This document shows, piece by piece, positions 50,741 to 59,908 of a DNA stretch of 64,000 nt. The notes below the pieces were generated by a model. The model ran no database searches. It was given only the letters and a program-made list of their open reading frames with translations, and was not told the origin of the DNA. Within the stretch, counting starts at the first letter, position 1, and every line of letters begins with the position of its first letter. The stretch is from DAOMNO01 sp035443885 (GTDB lineage: Bacteria > Planctomycetota > Phycisphaerae > Phycisphaerales > SM1A02): NCBI GenBank assembly GCA_035443885.1, contig DAOMNO010000013.1:33698-97697 (forward strand). Direction: 5' to 3'. The position numbers and the translations under genes were made by a program.

Positions 50741-53175
50741 CCTGGGGTACGGGGCCAATCGCTGCGCTGTTCGCGCTCGCTGCGTCATGCGCTGCGTCGG
50801 CGCAGGCGATTCCGCCCGAAGATCTGACGGATGAGCACGTTACACTGGCGATCCGCGCAATCGTCGATGAACTCTATCAACGTCAACATGACGAGCGATT
50901 CTGGGAGCCAAGCAGTCTGCCTTCCGGTCAAAGCGAGCAGGAAGGCGGCTACACCGCGCTGGTCGTGCTCGCACTCATTCGCGCGGGGGAGTCGTATCAA
51001 GATCCGCGATTGCGCAATGCGGTGTCCTACCTCGAAGATGTTTCCATCGACGGGGTGTATGCGCTGTGCGCAAGGACGATGCTGTGGGCCTCGCTACCGC
51101 CTCGCTTCGCGCCGAATCTTGAAGCGGACGCCAGACGACTGCTGGCGGGCTTCAGCCCGACCGCGCGCGGATGGGATTACCGCATGAACCCCGCGACGAC
51201 GCGGCAGGACAACTCCATCCGTCAGTTCGGCGCGCTCGCGCTGTGGGAAGCAGCAGCGCGCGGCGTGAAGGTGGACGACCGCTATTGGCGCACGCTCGAA
51301 GAAGGCTTCCTCAGGCTGCAACTCTCCGATGGCGGATGGAACTACACCGGCACCGGCCGCGCGACCGGCTCCATGACTGCCGCGGGGCTTGCCACCGTGT
51401 TCATCACGCAGGATCAGCTTCACGCTGGCACGGCTGCATCGCTGGCTACCCGCCCTGTGATGCCGCATGAGCGCGCCATGACTTCCGGCCTCGTGTGGAT
51501 GGACAAGAACTTTTCACCGACGGAAAACCCCGGCCGAAATCAATACTTCTATTACTACCTCTACGGCGTGGAGCGCGTCGCGCTCGCCAGCGGCTACAAG
51601 TACTTTGGCGGGCAGGATTGGTATCGAACAGGCGCTGCGGAACTCATACGCCGCTTGTGCAAATGGGACGCGGCGGAAGGCGTCATGACCGTCCACGCTC
51701 GCACTGGCGGCGAATCGCGCCGCGCCGCGGTACGAACAGACGACCTCGCATTCGCGCTGCTGTTTCTCAGCCGCGGTCGCGCTCCGATTGCGATCAACAA
51801 ACTACAGGATGACGCTGTGCGCTGGAACAATCGCCCGCGCGATGTGGCGAACCTCACCGCGTGGATGAGCGATGAAGCGGCACAGCAACTCAACTGGCAG
51901 ATCGTAAGTTCAGCGTCGCCCGTTGAAGAATGGCTCGACGCGCCACTGTTGTGGTTTGTGTCAAACGATGCACCGCATGAGATGTGGGGTCTGAACAGTC
52001 GTACGCCAGCCCGCGCGGGCCGGACTGCACAGCGTGAAGCGAGAGAGAAGCTGGAGCAGCAACTCAAAGGCGAAGAACCGATTGCGCTTGACCGCATCGC
52101 GAACGAAAAACTGGCCACGCTCAAGCGATATCTCGACCTCGGCGGCTTGCTGTTCGCCGTGAGTGAAGGGCCAGCCGCTTCCGCGCGGCCGTTCGCCGCA
52201 GCGATTGAACAAGCCGGTCAGTCGCTGTACCCGGAATACACCTGGCGTGATGTGCCGCAGGACCACTGGGCCTACACCGCGCATACGCCGGTTCGCTTCC
52301 GTCCGCGCTTGCGCAGCCTCTCCAACGGCGTGCGCGATCTCATCATCCTCGCGCCCGGCGACGATCTGCCTGCTTCGTTTCAAACTCGCAACATGGACCG
52401 CAACGGCCTCGGTCATCATCACACCGCTGCGAACATCTATTTTTATGCGTCTGAAATGAATCGCACGCCGCCGCGACTGGCGACGTTTTCCCGCACACCT
52501 GCGCCAACACTGCAACCGCGCGAATCAGACGAAGACATCCCGCTGCTTCGCATCGTGCGCGGCGCCTACACGGGGAACTGGAACCCGGAGCCACTCGCGC
52601 TGGAGCAGTGGGAGCGATGGCTTCATACCGCTCATCCTGAACAACGCGTCCAGCTTGAACTCTTCCCGCTTGCTGCAATCGGCGCGATTTCACCTCGTCC
52701 GCATCTGGTTATCGTCAGCGGCGTCGATCGCCACGACTTCACCGATCAAGAAACAGCATCCATCAAACGCTACGTTGAACAGGGCGGTACGCTGCTCTTT
52801 GAAACGGCCGGCGGCCTCGGCGCATTCACACAGGCCGCGGAAGAGCAGATGGCAGCCGCATTCAGCGCATCAGCAGAACTGCTGTTGCGACATCACATCA
52901 TCACGGGCGAAGAACTGGAAGGCGCGGCTTCGCTTGAACGAGTGGAGTATCGACCTTACACGCTGAATGTCATCGGTTCGCTCGACACCGCACCGCGTCT
53001 GCGCGGGATTCTCGTTGATGGTCGCGCCGCCCTGCTCTTCTCACGCGATGACCTCTCCCACGCATTGCTCGCGCAGCCTCGCTGGGGAATCAACGGCTAT
53101 TCAACCGGTGCTGCACGATCGCTGCTTCGCAACATTCTGCTGGCAGCAACCGCCGAGAAACGCGAGGCTCCCTGA
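50737..53175 (+). CDS. Exported DUF4159-type protein with N-terminal cyclase-like helical repeats
   Basis: The 812-residue product starts with a signal peptide (ALFALAASCAASAQA). Residues about 30-330 contain helical repeats with GGW and QDNSIRQFGALALW signatures, like the alpha/alpha toroids of prenyltransferase or squalene-cyclase folds. The rest, from about 380, fits the DUF4159/GATase-like fold (LERYLDLGGLLFAVSEGP, QGGTLLFETAGGLGAF). No catalytic triad is certain. It overlaps sppA by four bases and the next gene by one base, so the three proteins are probably made in fixed ratio. Proteins of this type are common in planctomycetes and uncharacterised. Confidence 0.75.
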   Translation: MTWGTGPIAALFALAASCAASAQAIPPEDLTDEHVTLAIRAIVDELYQRQHDERFWEPSSLPSGQSEQEGGYTALVVLALIRAGESYQDPRLRNAVSYLEDVSIDGVYALCARTMLWASLPPRFAPNLEADARRLLAGFSPTARGWDYRMNPATTRQDNSIRQFGALALWEAAARGVKVDDRYWRTLEEGFLRLQLSDGGWNYTGTGRATGSMTAAGLATVFITQDQLHAGTAASLATRPVMPHERAMTSGLVWMDKNFSPTENPGRNQYFYYYLYGVERVALASGYKYFGGQDWYRTGAAELIRRLCKWDAAEGVMTVHARTGGESRRAAVRTDDLAFALLFLSRGRAPIAINKLQDDAVRWNNRPRDVANLTAWMSDEAAQQLNWQIVSSASPVEEWLDAPLLWFVSNDAPHEMWGLNSRTPARAGRTAQREAREKLEQQLKGEEPIALDRIANEKLATLKRYLDLGGLLFAVSEGPAASARPFAAAIEQAGQSLYPEYTWRDVPQDHWAYTAHTPVRFRPRLRSLSNGVRDLIILAPGDDLPASFQTRNMDRNGLGHHHTAANIYFYASEMNRTPPRLATFSRTPAPTLQPRESDEDIPLLRIVRGAYTGNWNPEPLALEQWERWLHTAHPEQRVQLELFPLAAIGAISPRPHLVIVSGVDRHDFTDQETASIKRYVEQGGTLLFETAGGLGAFTQAAEEQMAAAFSASAELLLRHHIITGEELEGAASLERVEYRPYTLNVIGSLDTAPRLRGILVDGRAALLFSRDDLSHALLAQPRWGINGYSTGAARSLLRNILLAATAEKREAP

Positions 53176-54716
53176 TGCGCATGCGACTGATCGTTACTGG
53201 GCTGTGCGCCCTTGCGATCGGCGCAGCGATTGCGATGGTTCTTCGCCCCATCTGGCTTGAAAACAAAGCCCTGCACGCGATTGCCTCGCCCGATCCAGGT
53301 GAACGAGATGCGGCGTGGGCATGGTTGCTGTCCGGCCAGCCCATTCGCGCTGAAAGCAGGCTCAGCCGCATTCACGATGCGCTGGCTACTGCGCCGGATG
53401 ATGCGGCGCTTGATGCCGGCGCTCGATTACGCACACATCATCTGTGGGCGTGGGATCGCCAGCCGGAATCTCTTGCGCTGCGCGAGCGAGGCTTACTCGC
53501 GATTGGTGATGTCTCGCAACAGTTGCTTGCAACCGAAGAGATGCGGCACTGCCCCGCGCATGCCGACAAGAATCGCGTGCTTGAAATTTTTTCCTCACTG
53601 CTTGCGGCGGCATCGTCTGATGTTCAGCGGCAAGGCGTGGAATCGCTGTGTGTCTGGCTCGGGCGCGACCGCGCGAACATGCTCTTTCGCTTTCCACTCC
53701 CAGATGATGCCCTTGCTGCACGAACAATGCTGCTTGCACAAAGCTGGGCAGATTCGATCGACGGTCTTGAACTTGCCGTGGGCGAAGACCGCGTTGAAGT
53801 CATCGAAGCCGCGCTCGTCGCGGCCATCACCGCAGCGGGCGAAGACGCGCGCCTGGTTGAAGCCATCCTGCCAAACTTCTTCTCGCAGCATCACGAAGCC
53901 CTACCCCATGCGTATCTGCTTGGCCTCAGCAACGATCCGCGTGCGCATCGGCTTCTCGAACGTCTTGCCCGGCAGGGCGACAACTCAGCGCGATTCGTGC
54001 TGCAAGCTCAATCACCGAGTCTCGACGCGGAGCAGTCGCGCCGCATTCTGAGCGATGTCGGTCAACCGGCCTGGCGGAAACGCCTGGCTGCGTGGCGGCT
54101 CGATGGCATCACGCCCGATCGGGTGATGATGATTCTGTCTGAGCCGCCGACGGAGCGCGACGGCGCGACGTATGCCGCTGCGCTGCTGGCGGAGAAGCGG
54201 TTGCCGCGCGACGCAGCAATCGCACTCGCTGAGCAATGGCTGCGCGGCTTTGATGAAGACTTCAAACGCGCAGGCGGGCTGCTCGCCTCCCTGCTTGGCG
54301 AACACGCATCACTCGTCAGACAGGCGATGGACGCTTCGCCTTCACCGATCGTGCGCACGTCGCTTCGGCTTGCCCTTGTCGGCCTCGGTGAGGAGCCGAC
54401 CGAGTTCGCGCATCGCGCGCTGCACAAATCGGATGGCGATGTTCATCCAGACGCGCTACTGTGCCTGCTGCTCGTGGGTGACCCCATCGCATTCAAGCGG
54501 CTGGTTACGCTGCCGGACGCGCCACGCGGCGATGCTGCCGAACTGGACTGGAGCGCAGCCGTGCAAGCGCGAGCACTGCTCATCGAACGCTTCGCGCCGG
54601 CATGGCACCATGATGCGGGGCGGCCCGTCGGTGGCAATGCTCGCGGCCTTCGCCTGCACTTCGACCGACTGCATGCGCGGCTGCTGCTGGAACAGCGGAC
54701 GAACGGCTCGCGGTAA
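53175..54716 (+). CDS. Membrane-anchored helical-repeat protein
   Basis: The 513-residue product has one N-terminal membrane segment (LIVTGLCALAIGAAIAMVL, residues 5-23) and is otherwise rich in Ala and Leu in an alternating helical pattern that recalls HEAT-like repeats (DPGERDAAWAWLLSG, LRLALVGLGEEPTEFAHRAL). No catalytic motif is seen. The start overlaps the previous stop by one base (TGATG), so it is translated by re-initiation. It is the third gene of the sppA set. Confidence 0.65.
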   Translation: MRMRLIVTGLCALAIGAAIAMVLRPIWLENKALHAIASPDPGERDAAWAWLLSGQPIRAESRLSRIHDALATAPDDAALDAGARLRTHHLWAWDRQPESLALRERGLLAIGDVSQQLLATEEMRHCPAHADKNRVLEIFSSLLAAASSDVQRQGVESLCVWLGRDRANMLFRFPLPDDALAARTMLLAQSWADSIDGLELAVGEDRVEVIEAALVAAITAAGEDARLVEAILPNFFSQHHEALPHAYLLGLSNDPRAHRLLERLARQGDNSARFVLQAQSPSLDAEQSRRILSDVGQPAWRKRLAAWRLDGITPDRVMMILSEPPTERDGATYAAALLAEKRLPRDAAIALAEQWLRGFDEDFKRAGGLLASLLGEHASLVRQAMDASPSPIVRTSLRLALVGLGEEPTEFAHRALHKSDGDVHPDALLCLLLVGDPIAFKRLVTLPDAPRGDAAELDWSAAVQARALLIERFAPAWHHDAGRPVGGNARGLRLHFDRLHARLLLEQRTNGSR

Positions 54717-54737
54717 GATCCGCAAACAGGAGACCCC

Positions 54738-55988
54738 ATGCCCACCGCTGCACCTTCCGTCGATATCCATGCCATCCGCAGCCACTTTCCCGCACTCAAG
54801 GGCGAGACGATCTATCTTGAGAATGCGGGCGGCTCACAGGTTCCCGCCGTCGTTGCGGACGCAGTTCGCAGTTACATGCTCGAAAGCTACGTGCAACTCG
54901 GCGCGGGGTATGCGCTTTCGCAGCGATGCACGAAGAACGTGAGCGATGCGCACGATTTCATCAATCTGTTCATGAACGGGGAAAACGTCGGTAAGACAAT
55001 TCTCGGTCCATCGTGCACGCAGCTTCTCTACATGCTCGCCGGTTGCTACGCCGATGTGCTCAAGCCGGGTGAAGAGATCATCATCTGCGAGACGGCGCAT
55101 GAAGCGAACGCAGGGCCGTGGGCGCGACTGGAATCGCGCGTGCCCGGCATCACGGTGCGAACATGGAAAATCGATCCTGTTACGCTCACCTGCCCTTTGG
55201 AGTCGCTTGAAGGAATGCTGCGAGAGAAATCCGGCAAGGTGCGCCTTGTTGCGTTTCCACAGGTTTCCAATCTGCTTGGCGAGATCGTCGATGTGAAGGC
55301 GATCACCGATCTTGCACACCGCTACGGCGCACGGGTCGTGGTGGACGGCGTGGCCTACGCGCCGCATCGCGCGATCGACGTGAAAGCGTGGGGTTGCGAC
55401 TGGTACGTCTATTCAACCTATAAGGTGTACGGCCCGCACATGGGCGCGTTGTTCGGCACGCACGAGGCGATTGCGGAGCTGACCGGTCCGAACCACTACT
55501 TCCTGCCGAAGGAAATGGTGCCTTACAAGTTCGAGCTGGGCGGCGCGAATCACGAAGGCTGTGCGGGTCTGCTCGCGCTGCGCGAGTATTTGAACTTTCT
55601 TGCGGGCCGGGACGAGCGTGACCCCATCACGCGCGAAGCGATCGTCGAGGCGTTTGAGGTCATGACCGCACTTGAATTGCCGCTGCAGGCGCAGCTCATC
55701 GACTACTTGCGCCGCAAGCCGGGCGTTCGCCTCATCGGCCCGAATCACGCCCACGCCTCGCGCATTTCGACAATCAGCTTCATCTCCGATCGCGCTTCAT
55801 CGCGCGAGATCGCGATGGCGGCCAATCGCCGCAGTATCGGCATTCGGCATGGCAACATGTACGCCTATCGCCTGTGCCAGGCGCTGGGCATCGACACGAC
55901 TGAGGGCGTGGTGCGCGCCAGCATGGTGCACTACAACACGGCGGATGAAGTGCGCACGCTCATTGATGCACTGGAAACGGTGCTGTAA
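54738..55988 (+). CDS. Cysteine desulfurase-like class V aminotransferase
   Basis: The 416-residue PLP enzyme belongs to the SufS/CsdA-related group. IYLENAGGSQVP, CETAHEANAGPW, VDGVAYAPHRAIDVKAWGCDWYVYSTYK with the PLP-binding Lys229, and the C-terminal GNMYAYRL...RASMVHYNTADEV are visible. The active-site Cys loop of true cysteine desulfurases is not evident, so a different small-molecule substrate is possible. AGGAG stands seven bases before the ATG. It is 21 bases after the repeat protein and may belong to that operon. Confidence 0.85.
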   Translation: MPTAAPSVDIHAIRSHFPALKGETIYLENAGGSQVPAVVADAVRSYMLESYVQLGAGYALSQRCTKNVSDAHDFINLFMNGENVGKTILGPSCTQLLYMLAGCYADVLKPGEEIIICETAHEANAGPWARLESRVPGITVRTWKIDPVTLTCPLESLEGMLREKSGKVRLVAFPQVSNLLGEIVDVKAITDLAHRYGARVVVDGVAYAPHRAIDVKAWGCDWYVYSTYKVYGPHMGALFGTHEAIAELTGPNHYFLPKEMVPYKFELGGANHEGCAGLLALREYLNFLAGRDERDPITREAIVEAFEVMTALELPLQAQLIDYLRRKPGVRLIGPNHAHASRISTISFISDRASSREIAMAANRRSIGIRHGNMYAYRLCQALGIDTTEGVVRASMVHYNTADEVRTLIDALETVL

Positions 55989-56022
55989 GCGATCGCCTCA
56001 CACGCGATGGACTGCGTGTGTG

Positions 56023-56922
56023 TCAGCGGTCGCACGTCTCACCGCAACCGCCAAGCATGTGCAGCGCGTACACCGCATCAAGCGGATGCCACGACATCGG
56101 CGCTGCGCCGAGGTGCGGCCTCGCCAACTGCTGGAACCGCTGCTGATGCTTCTGATACTGCGGGTTGTTCTGTGTATAGGCGTATTCGCCATTGACGAGT
56201 CGCGTGATCGTGTTGATGCGCGTTTCCGGGTGAGGATGCGTTGAGAGGAACTCGGGCGATTTGCCGCCGCCCGCCGCTTCCTTCAGCACGCTGAGCACTT
56301 CCAACATGCCGACGGGGTCATAACCCGCCTGCACCATGTAGCGGACGCCGAGGATGTCCGCTTCGGATTCCTGATCTCGCCCGAACTTGAGCTGATAGCC
56401 GCCTGCCACCGCCGTTGCAGCGAGCACTGCGAGTTGCGACTCCGTGAACCCGCCGATACCCGCGACGATTCCCTGCGCGAGCACAGATTGGCTGATGCGC
56501 TCATCGACGTGCCGGCCAGTTACATGGCCGATCTCATGGCCAAGCACGCCCGCAACCTGCGCTTCGTTCTGGAAGCGAACCAGCAGGCCGCGGCTGATGA
56601 ACACATGCCCGCCGGGCAGTGCGAACGCATTGATCACGTCTGAATCGAGAACCGTAAAGCTCCAGTCCAGGGAAGCGAACTCACCTTCGACATTGGCAAG
56701 CAGAGAGCGGCCGATTCCATCAACATACGCTCGCAGTTGAGGCGACTTCACTTCGCCGCCGTATTCTTTAATCAGCTCCGGCTTGGCTTCCGCGCCCAGT
56801 GCACTGACCTGTTGAGGCGAAATCATGATGAGCTGGCTCCGCCCTGTGGCGGGGTTCACCTGACAACCGGCGGCGTTCACGACGCAAAGGCCAGCAACGG
56901 CAAGCAGACATAGACGATTCAT
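56023..56922 (-). CDS. M48-family metalloprotease, lipoprotein
   Basis: The 299-residue product has a lipoprotein signal (AGLCVVNAAGC, Cys20). The M48 zinc site HEIGH is at 129-133 and the third ligand is in ESEADILGVRYM near 185. The plan is like BepA/LoiP, periplasmic proteases that control outer-membrane protein quality. GGAGG precedes the ATG at 56922; the frame extends ten codons further but that part has no signal. It is convergent with the cysteine desulfurase-like gene and divergent from ubiE. Confidence 0.9.
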   Translation of the reverse strand: MNRLCLLAVAGLCVVNAAGCQVNPATGRSQLIMISPQQVSALGAEAKPELIKEYGGEVKSPQLRAYVDGIGRSLLANVEGEFASLDWSFTVLDSDVINAFALPGGHVFISRGLLVRFQNEAQVAGVLGHEIGHVTGRHVDERISQSVLAQGIVAGIGGFTESQLAVLAATAVAGGYQLKFGRDQESEADILGVRYMVQAGYDPVGMLEVLSVLKEAAGGGKSPEFLSTHPHPETRINTITRLVNGEYAYTQNNPQYQKHQQRFQQLARPHLGAAPMSWHPLDAVYALHMLGGCGETCDR

Positions 56923-56990
56923 ACAAACCTCCGCGATGTTGGGCATGCACACGAAAACACGCCGGCAGGACCGTTATCATTCCCCATCTG

Positions 56991-57785
56991 ATGACACTTC
57001 ATCCGCCATCTTCTTCCGAACCGGCCTGGGCGGCAAGCGATCTGGCGGAAAATCCGCATTTGACCGCGGACAAGGCCGATCGCGTGCAGCGCATGTTTGG
57101 CGCGATCGCCAAGCGATACGACCTCAATAACCGTATCCACTCCTTCGGCCGCGACCAGGCGTGGCGGCGCGCCGTTGTGCGACTTGCTGAGGTCAAGCCC
57201 ACGGATCACGTTCTGGATGTCGCCTGCGGCACGGGCGATCTCTCGCAAGCCTTCGCGGATGCGCCGGGTGGCGTGGCATCTGTAACTGGACTTGACTTCA
57301 CCGCTGCCATGCTCGACCTCGCACGAGAAAAAGCCCGCCGCCGCGCCGCTGCGAACCGAAGCGGCCTTCATCCGATCTACATTCAGGGCGACGCGATGGC
57401 CCTTCCATTTGAAGATGGCTCCTTCGATGTCGTCTCCATCGCGTTCGGCATCCGCAACGTCGCGCAGCCCGCCCGCGCGCTGGCGGAGTTCCGCCGGGTG
57501 CTGAGGCCAGGTGGCCGCGTGGTCATTCTGGAGTTCAGCACACCCCCCAACCCGTTAATCCGCTGGTTCAACCGCCTTTACTGCGAACGCCTCATGCCGA
57601 TCACCGCAACGCTCATCGCGCGCGATCGCTCCGGCGCGTACCGCTACCTGCCGCGGTCGGTCTCCACCTTTATGAACCAGACTCAGATGGAGCAGGCCCT
57701 GCGCGAAGCCCGTTTTGATCGAATCCGCACGAAGCCCATGACGCTCGGCGTGTGCACCGCCTACCTTGGGTTCACCTCAGCGTAG
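56991..57785 (+). CDS. ubiE: Demethylmenaquinone/ubiquinone methyltransferase
   Basis: UbiE/MenG methylates the quinone ring in menaquinone or ubiquinone synthesis. The 264-residue product has RVQRMFGAIAKRYDLNNRIHSFGRDQAWR, motif I VLDVACGTGDLSQ (74-86), FDVVSIAFGIRNV and LRPGGRVVILEFSTPPN, followed by YRYLPRSVSTF; all are hallmarks of the family. A planctomycete would use it for menaquinone (MenG). TATCAT lies ten bases before the ATG. Confidence 0.94.
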   Translation: MTLHPPSSSEPAWAASDLAENPHLTADKADRVQRMFGAIAKRYDLNNRIHSFGRDQAWRRAVVRLAEVKPTDHVLDVACGTGDLSQAFADAPGGVASVTGLDFTAAMLDLAREKARRRAAANRSGLHPIYIQGDAMALPFEDGSFDVVSIAFGIRNVAQPARALAEFRRVLRPGGRVVILEFSTPPNPLIRWFNRLYCERLMPITATLIARDRSGAYRYLPRSVSTFMNQTQMEQALREARFDRIRTKPMTLGVCTAYLGFTSA

Positions 57786-58029
57786 GTCCAGACTGCGCAG
57801 AGAATGCCGCTCGGCCCGCGTGTGGCGCGTCCGATATCACAATCGTGCGCCGGGGCTTTTCAAATGTTCAGCAGATCACGCCGCGCTCCCGATCAAGACA
57901 CCACGGGAGTTTGACTTGGGCCTCCATGACGCGGCCGAGGGATACCGGCCGCCGACCGAACATCGACCTGCGTCCTGTCATGCTGGAGATCGCATCAGGA
58001 CCGCACATTTCCCCCCTGGAGTCAAGCAC

Positions 58030-58734
58030 GTGAATGTAGAACTGACGATCGAGCGTCTCTTTCAATCGCTGATCACCGGCGACCGAAACTCAGCACGAAG
58101 CATCGTGGATGAGTGTCATCAACAGGTCTCAGCGGAAGAACTCACCGACGAGGTGCTCTGGCCCGTTCTGGAGATGGTGAACTCACTGTTCAGAGCGGAC
58201 CAGCTCACCACGCTGGCGCATCATTACGCGGTACGACTTCTTCGATCGCTCGTCGATCAGGCGCAGGCGAACTACCAGCAGAAGCGTCGCAATGGACGCA
58301 AAATCCTCATGTTCTGCGGCACCAGCGAAGCCGACGAACTCGCAGGACAGCTTGCCGCCAACGTCATTGAAGCCAACGGCTATGAGGTGTACTTCGGCGG
58401 CGGCGGTGTGGCGAATGACGAAATCCTCGGCGAGATCGGAGAGCAGCGGCCCGACATTCTTCTCATGTTCGCCTCATCACCCGGCGACGCACCCAACATC
58501 CGCATGTTGATCGACACCATTCGCAGCGTCGATGCCTGCCCGAACCTGCAGATTGCTGTTGGCGGCGGGGTGTTCAACCGCGCGGAAGGTCTTGCAGAAG
58601 AAATCGGCGCGGACCTCTGGGCCAAGTCGCCCCGCGAGATGGTTTCCGTGCTCGACACTTGCAAAGACCAGCGGGCCACCAGCGAGCAGCGCACCGTGGG
58701 CCGCAATCGCCGCACGTTCCGTAACGCCGCCTGA
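58030..58734 (+). CDS. B12-binding-type domain protein lacking the cobalamin His
   Basis: From the GTG at 58030 the product has 234 residues. The N-terminal half (about 1-85) is a four-helix B12-binding-2-like bundle; the C-terminal half (about 95-225) is a Rossmann-like B12-binding fold with ANVIEANGYEVYFGGGG, PDILLMFASSP and VGGGVF. The DxHxxG motif that supplies the lower axial ligand is absent: the matching stretch reads TSEADELAG. In the helical bundle, the CarH-type W-x9-EH becomes F-x9-HH. It may bind no cobalamin, or bind it base-on, and could act as a sensor. The upstream frame to 57766 overlaps ubiE and is rejected. Confidence 0.8.
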   Translation: MNVELTIERLFQSLITGDRNSARSIVDECHQQVSAEELTDEVLWPVLEMVNSLFRADQLTTLAHHYAVRLLRSLVDQAQANYQQKRRNGRKILMFCGTSEADELAGQLAANVIEANGYEVYFGGGGVANDEILGEIGEQRPDILLMFASSPGDAPNIRMLIDTIRSVDACPNLQIAVGGGVFNRAEGLAEEIGADLWAKSPREMVSVLDTCKDQRATSEQRTVGRNRRTFRNAA

Positions 58735-58762
58735 ACGCATAAAAACCCGGTTTTCGCACCCC

Positions 58763-58789
58763 AAGCCCGGCTCCGGCCGGGCTTTCTTT
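58763..58789 (+). terminator. Rho-independent terminator between the B12-domain gene and the sigma factor
   Basis: A perfect 9-bp stem (AAGCCCGGC / GCCGGGCTT) with a 4-base loop is followed by TCTTTG. It separates the B12-domain gene from the ECF sigma gene. Confidence 0.8.
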
Positions 58790-58828
58790 GTTGAAAAGCA
58801 ACTCGGAAAGCCGCCAGTTGTAGATACA

Positions 58829-59428
58829 ATGCCAATGTCCATGATCAGCCGATCAGACGAACACGCATTGATCCGCCGCGCCAAGGCAGGCGACGGCGAA
58901 GCTGTTGCCGCCCTGATCCGCGCTCATCAGGAAGCCTTGTACGCCTTCATGTTGCGCATGTCGGGTCGCCCGGACGTGGCGGAAGACATCGTGCAGGAAG
59001 CGTTCGTGCGCGTACTCAAGAACCTCGACCGCTTCGACAGCAACTTCCGCTTCAGCACATGGGTGTTCACCATCGCCAAGCGGCTGTATGTGAACGTGCT
59101 GCAAAAGCAAAGGCCGATCTACGACTCTGACGCCGTCGGCATGCACATCGGCCTCGGTCAGACACCCGGCGCCATCTCTGCTGATTCCGAAGCTCGCGAC
59201 AACATGCGATCACTGCTGGATGTCGCCCTCGAAGGACTTTCCGATCAGCAGCGTGAAATCGTCCTGCTCTTCCATCAGCAGTCGTGGCCCATCACGGAAA
59301 TCGCGCTGCATCTCGACATGCCCGAAGGCACGGTGAAGAGCCATCTGCACCGCGCCCGCAAGCGCATGAAGCGCATCATCGAGTCCAATCCCGTTACGCA
59401 TCTTCAAGCGCAGGAGGCATGGCAATGA
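58829..59428 (+). CDS. ECF-type RNA polymerase sigma factor
   Basis: The product, 199 residues from this ATG, has sigma region 2 (AFMLRMSGRPDVAEDIVQEAFVRVLKNLDRFD, FRFSTWVFTIAKRLYVN) and region 4 (LSDQQREIVLLFHQQSWPITEIA, MPEGTVKSHLHRARKRMK), separated by a linker as in extracytoplasmic-function sigma factors. Starts at 58835 and 58841 are also possible; a TACAAT box overlaps the first ATG, which would favour a later one. Its stop overlaps the next start by four bases (ATGA), so the downstream membrane protein is the likely partner. Confidence 0.93.
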   Translation: MPMSMISRSDEHALIRRAKAGDGEAVAALIRAHQEALYAFMLRMSGRPDVAEDIVQEAFVRVLKNLDRFDSNFRFSTWVFTIAKRLYVNVLQKQRPIYDSDAVGMHIGLGQTPGAISADSEARDNMRSLLDVALEGLSDQQREIVLLFHQQSWPITEIALHLDMPEGTVKSHLHRARKRMKRIIESNPVTHLQAQEAWQ

Positions 59429-59898
59429 ATCACGCTTCCCGTCGCCACAATCAATCGACTCACCGTCAGAAGCCGACGACCTCGTTCGAGTCCATTCTGG
59501 ATTGTGAACTACGTCAGACGCCCGCTGCGCCCGATCTCACGCGGTCCATCATGGGTCAGCTTGGCTACATGCGCTGCTCCCCCGCTGTTGTTCGCCGGCG
59601 GCGTGTGCGCCGCTGGGCCAATCGCGGCCTGCTCGCTGCGGCGATGACCGTAACCATGCTCTTCGGCATCCAGATGCACAATGCATCATCCCAGGCGCGG
59701 CGACCTTTGGAGATAACCATCCCCACCGCGGTGAGCAACGACTTCCGGCAGCATCAGGACCGCGTGCAGCATGTCATTCGTGCCATTCTCGAACTGCCAG
59801 CCCGCATGGAAACGCCCGAATCGGACGATGATGAGAATGCATCACACCTCGATGAAGAGGTGATCCGCTCGGCCGTGGCGCCGGTGCGATGGGTCTAG
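59425..59898 (+). CDS. Probable anti-sigma partner, single-pass membrane protein
   Basis: The 157-residue product starts within the stop codon of the sigma gene (ATGA) and has AGGAGG seven bases upstream. The N-terminal 65 residues (ESILDCELRQTPAAPDLTRSIMGQL) are polar and fit a cytoplasmic sigma-binding region, then one helix (GLLAAAMTVTMLFGIQM) and an acidic extracytoplasmic tail (DDDENASHLDEEV). The zinc-binding HxxxCxxC motif of ZAS anti-sigmas is absent. The role rests mainly on position and topology. Confidence 0.65.
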   Translation: MNHASRRHNQSTHRQKPTTSFESILDCELRQTPAAPDLTRSIMGQLGYMRCSPAVVRRRRVRRWANRGLLAAAMTVTMLFGIQMHNASSQARRPLEITIPTAVSNDFRQHQDRVQHVIRAILELPARMETPESDDDENASHLDEEVIRSAVAPVRWV

Positions 59899-59908
59899 AA
59901 GGATTCGC

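Noticed and set aside
55999..56020. Stem CACACGC/GCGTGTG between the convergent desulfurase-like and M48 genes as a terminator
   Set aside because: No T-run on either side, and the stem reaches only seven base pairs with an eight-base loop.
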